From contig JAJRAP010000242.1 of the NCBI GenBank assembly GCA_028679855.1, positions 1-6,068 of the forward strand: 6,068 nucleotides of DNA. The letters run 5' to 3'. The position numbers were made by a program, and so were the translations under genes. Position 1 is the stretch's first letter, and each line of letters begins with the position of its first letter. Of this stretch, positions 4,632 through 6,068 are shown in pieces. The notes beneath the pieces are model-generated. The model saw only the letters and a program-made list of their open reading frames with translations. It did no database searches and had not been told where the DNA came from. Source of the stretch: Candidatus Methanoperedens sp. (GTDB taxonomy: Archaea; Halobacteriota; Methanosarcinia; Methanosarcinales; Methanoperedenaceae).

Positions 4632-5781
4632 TTTTGACCTGATCCTCAGGAACGTCACCCAGAGAAAAATGAGGACGGGGCTTACTGTATTTGGTATAGC
4701 GCTCGGGATATTCGCTATCATGGTAATGGGGGGAATGTCTGAATATTTCAGCCGGCATGCTGACCGTGGACTTGACCTGATGTCTGATAAGATTTATATA
4801 GTGCCTGAGAGCGGATTCTTTGGAGGAGGTCTTGTAGACTCCATGGTAAGTAAAGTGAGGCGTATCCCAGGAGTTTTTGACGCGTATGGGCTGCTCTGGA
4901 TGCCGTATGATATGGAAAGCCTCGGCATGTTCGGGGCTTTCGTTGTGGGTATTGCGCCGGAAAAACAGGAACTGACGCTCAAAGAAATAAAAATCACACA
5001 GGGAAGGCTGCTTGTCCCGGGGGATAGATACAGGGCTGTCGTGGGGAGCAACGTCGCCCGCCAGTATGGTCTCAATGTTGGGGATGAACTCGAAATCAAA
5101 TCTAAAAAGGTGCAGCGTGCTTCGACTATTACCACTGCCAGGAACTTTACAGTTGTTGGCGCAATGGAATTCACTAGCACTGATTTTGATTATATGATAA
5201 TCATCCCGCTTGATTTAGCAAAGAAATTCTATGATCTGGATGATCAACTTACTTACATCTGGGCAGTCCCAGAAGAAGGTGTGGATGCGGAAGACCTGTC
5301 AAGGCGCATTGAACTGGGGGTTGAGAACATCAAGACATTCTCTCCGCAGGAACTTCGAAAACAATCAGAGCAGATGCTTATGGTTATGAACCTGATAACG
5401 ATAAGCGCGGCAGTTCTTGCTGCGATCATCGGGGGCTTAAGCGTCATGAACACAATGCTGATGTCGGTGTCGGAGCGGACAAGGGAGTTCGGGCTGATGA
5501 AAGCCATGGGCGCAGAGGTTAGAGATATCCTTCTTCTTACCATGGGAGAATCAGCACTCATGGGGATCCTTGGGGGAATTATTGGAATAGCAGGCGGCAG
5601 TATATTTATTTATTTCATGAACGAGTACCTTGCCACGATGGGAACAGTGCTTTTTGCTGTAACTTTCAGGCTTATAGCAATATCGCTCTTTTTTGCCACA
5701 TTCCTTGGCACGGTTTCAGGCATCCTTCCTGCTTACAGGGCTGCAAAAATGAGACCAATGGAGGCGATGAAATATGGATGA
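4624..5781 (+). CDS. MacB/FtsX-type ABC transporter permease, second copy
   Basis: This 385-residue paralogue of the preceding gene aligns without any gap once offset by two N-terminal residues. By hand count about 240 of 382 positions are identical (63%). The four-helix layout and outer core domain are the same. SAAVLAAIIGGLSVMNTML is identical in both, and the ATPase-contact loop SVSERTREFGLMKAMGA is almost so. Divergence concentrates in the outer domain just after the first helix (about 43-52), at about 203-212, and in the third helix (about 323-332). I infer a tandem duplication followed by specialisation, giving a heterodimer like LolC/LolE. The ATG is supported by GGAGG at 9-nt spacing. 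The gene overlaps both neighbours by 8 nt, so translational coupling is likely. Confidence 0.88.
   Translation: MNNFDLILRNVTQRKMRTGLTVFGIALGIFAIMVMGGMSEYFSRHADRGLDLMSDKIYIVPESGFFGGGLVDSMVSKVRRIPGVFDAYGLLWMPYDMESLGMFGAFVVGIAPEKQELTLKEIKITQGRLLVPGDRYRAVVGSNVARQYGLNVGDELEIKSKKVQRASTITTARNFTVVGAMEFTSTDFDYMIIIPLDLAKKFYDLDDQLTYIWAVPEEGVDAEDLSRRIELGVENIKTFSPQELRKQSEQMLMVMNLITISAAVLAAIIGGLSVMNTMLMSVSERTREFGLMKAMGAEVRDILLLTMGESALMGILGGIIGIAGGSIFIYFMNEYLATMGTVLFAVTFRLIAISLFFATFLGTVSGILPAYRAAKMRPMEAMKYG
5760..5764 (+). promoter_or_regulatory. Shine-Dalgarno within permease 2 PMEA codons
   Basis: GGAGG lies 9 nt before ATG at 5774 and inside the Met-Glu-Ala codons of permease 2. It fixes the ATPase start at 5774. 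The ATG-like triplet at 5767 is out of frame. Confidence 0.6.
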
Positions 5782-6068
5782 ACCTGTGCTTCGGGTACGA
5801 AACCTTACAAAAACGTATATGCAGGGCAAAATTCCTGTGCATGCACTCAATGATGTGAGTTTTGACGTGGATAAAGGCGAATTCCTTAGCATAGTCGGGC
5901 CTTCGGGAAGCGGGAAGTCAACCCTGCTTTCCATGATAGGGCTTCTTGATAAACCCACATCAGGCAGCGTGTTCATCGATGATAAGGAGATCACAAAGGC
6001 AAAAGAAAGCGAAGTGCCAAAATTGCGACGTGAAAAGATCGGCTTTGTATTCCAGCATTTCAATCTCA
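5774..6068 (+). CDS. ABC transporter ATP-binding protein (LolD/MacB type), partial
   Basis: The first 98 residues are in the window and the gene runs off the right edge. The protein powers the two permeases from the cytoplasmic face. MDEPVLRVRNLTKTYMQGK opens the fold, and Tyr15 in KTY is the usual A-loop aromatic. VHALNDVSFDVDKGEFLSIV leads into the Walker A GPSGSGKST at 42-50. LLSMIGLLDKPTSGSVFID follows in the usual LolD/MacB form, and FVFQHFNL gives the Q-loop Gln94. The signature LSGGQ, Walker B and switch His lie beyond the window. Overlap with permease 2 is 8 nt. The ORF is in frame and intact as far as seen. Confidence 0.9.
   Translation, partial: MDEPVLRVRNLTKTYMQGKIPVHALNDVSFDVDKGEFLSIVGPSGSGKSTLLSMIGLLDKPTSGSVFIDDKEITKAKESEVPKLRREKIGFVFQHFNL

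Overview
The window looks archaeal, most likely from a Methanosarcinales-type methanogen or a relative such as the ANME-2d/Methanoperedens group. The group assignment is inference. The supporting signs are TATA-box promoters with short leaders, a UPF0175/DUF3368 (PIN) toxin-antitoxin pair, a PGF-CTERM-like tail on a secreted protein, and the style of the TruA and permease proteins. No rRNA or tRNA genes and no CRISPR array were seen.

Left part (1-1200, minus strand). A vapBC-like operon reads leftward. It has an antitoxin with an N-terminal ribbon-helix-helix and a UPF0175 C-terminal part (826-1146), then a PIN/DUF3368 ribonuclease toxin (311-829) whose TTG start overlaps the antitoxin stop by 4 nt. 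The toxin's last 13 codons lie inside one terminal inverted repeat of a small, internally deleted insertion element (164-352). The ends of that element match at 23 of 27 positions, and it still carries about 35 codons of a transposase N-terminus. A 7-bp inverted repeat brackets the TATA box of the TA operon and is a plausible autoregulatory operator.

Middle (1296-2392, plus strand). The tRNA pseudouridine synthase gene truA (1360-2163) is intact. On each side is a short truncated antitoxin-like reading frame: a 19-codon AbrB/SpoVT N-terminus just upstream (1296-1355), which contains the truA Shine-Dalgarno, and a 29-codon HicB-like N-terminus downstream (2303-2392). The segment therefore looks like a place where toxin-antitoxin modules and a small mobile element have arrived and decayed around a housekeeping gene.

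Right part (2433-6068, plus strand). A tight exporter operon encodes a secreted, probably membrane-anchored or archaeosortase-processed protein with beta-sandwich-like sequence (2433-3479). It is followed by two tandemly duplicated MacB/FtsX-type permeases (3480-4631 and 4624-5781, about 63% identical without gaps by hand count), and then a LolD/MacB-type ATPase (5774 to beyond the window end). The two permeases probably form a heterodimer driven by the ATPase, with the secreted protein as partner or cargo. The last two gene junctions repeat the same geometry: an 8-nt overlap, with the downstream Shine-Dalgarno inside the codons of the permease PMEA motif.

I found no clear evidence of a wholly new system. 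The most interesting items are the miniature element that supplies the toxin's C-terminus, the truncated antitoxin remnants around truA, and the duplicated-permease exporter with its PGF-CTERM-like partner.
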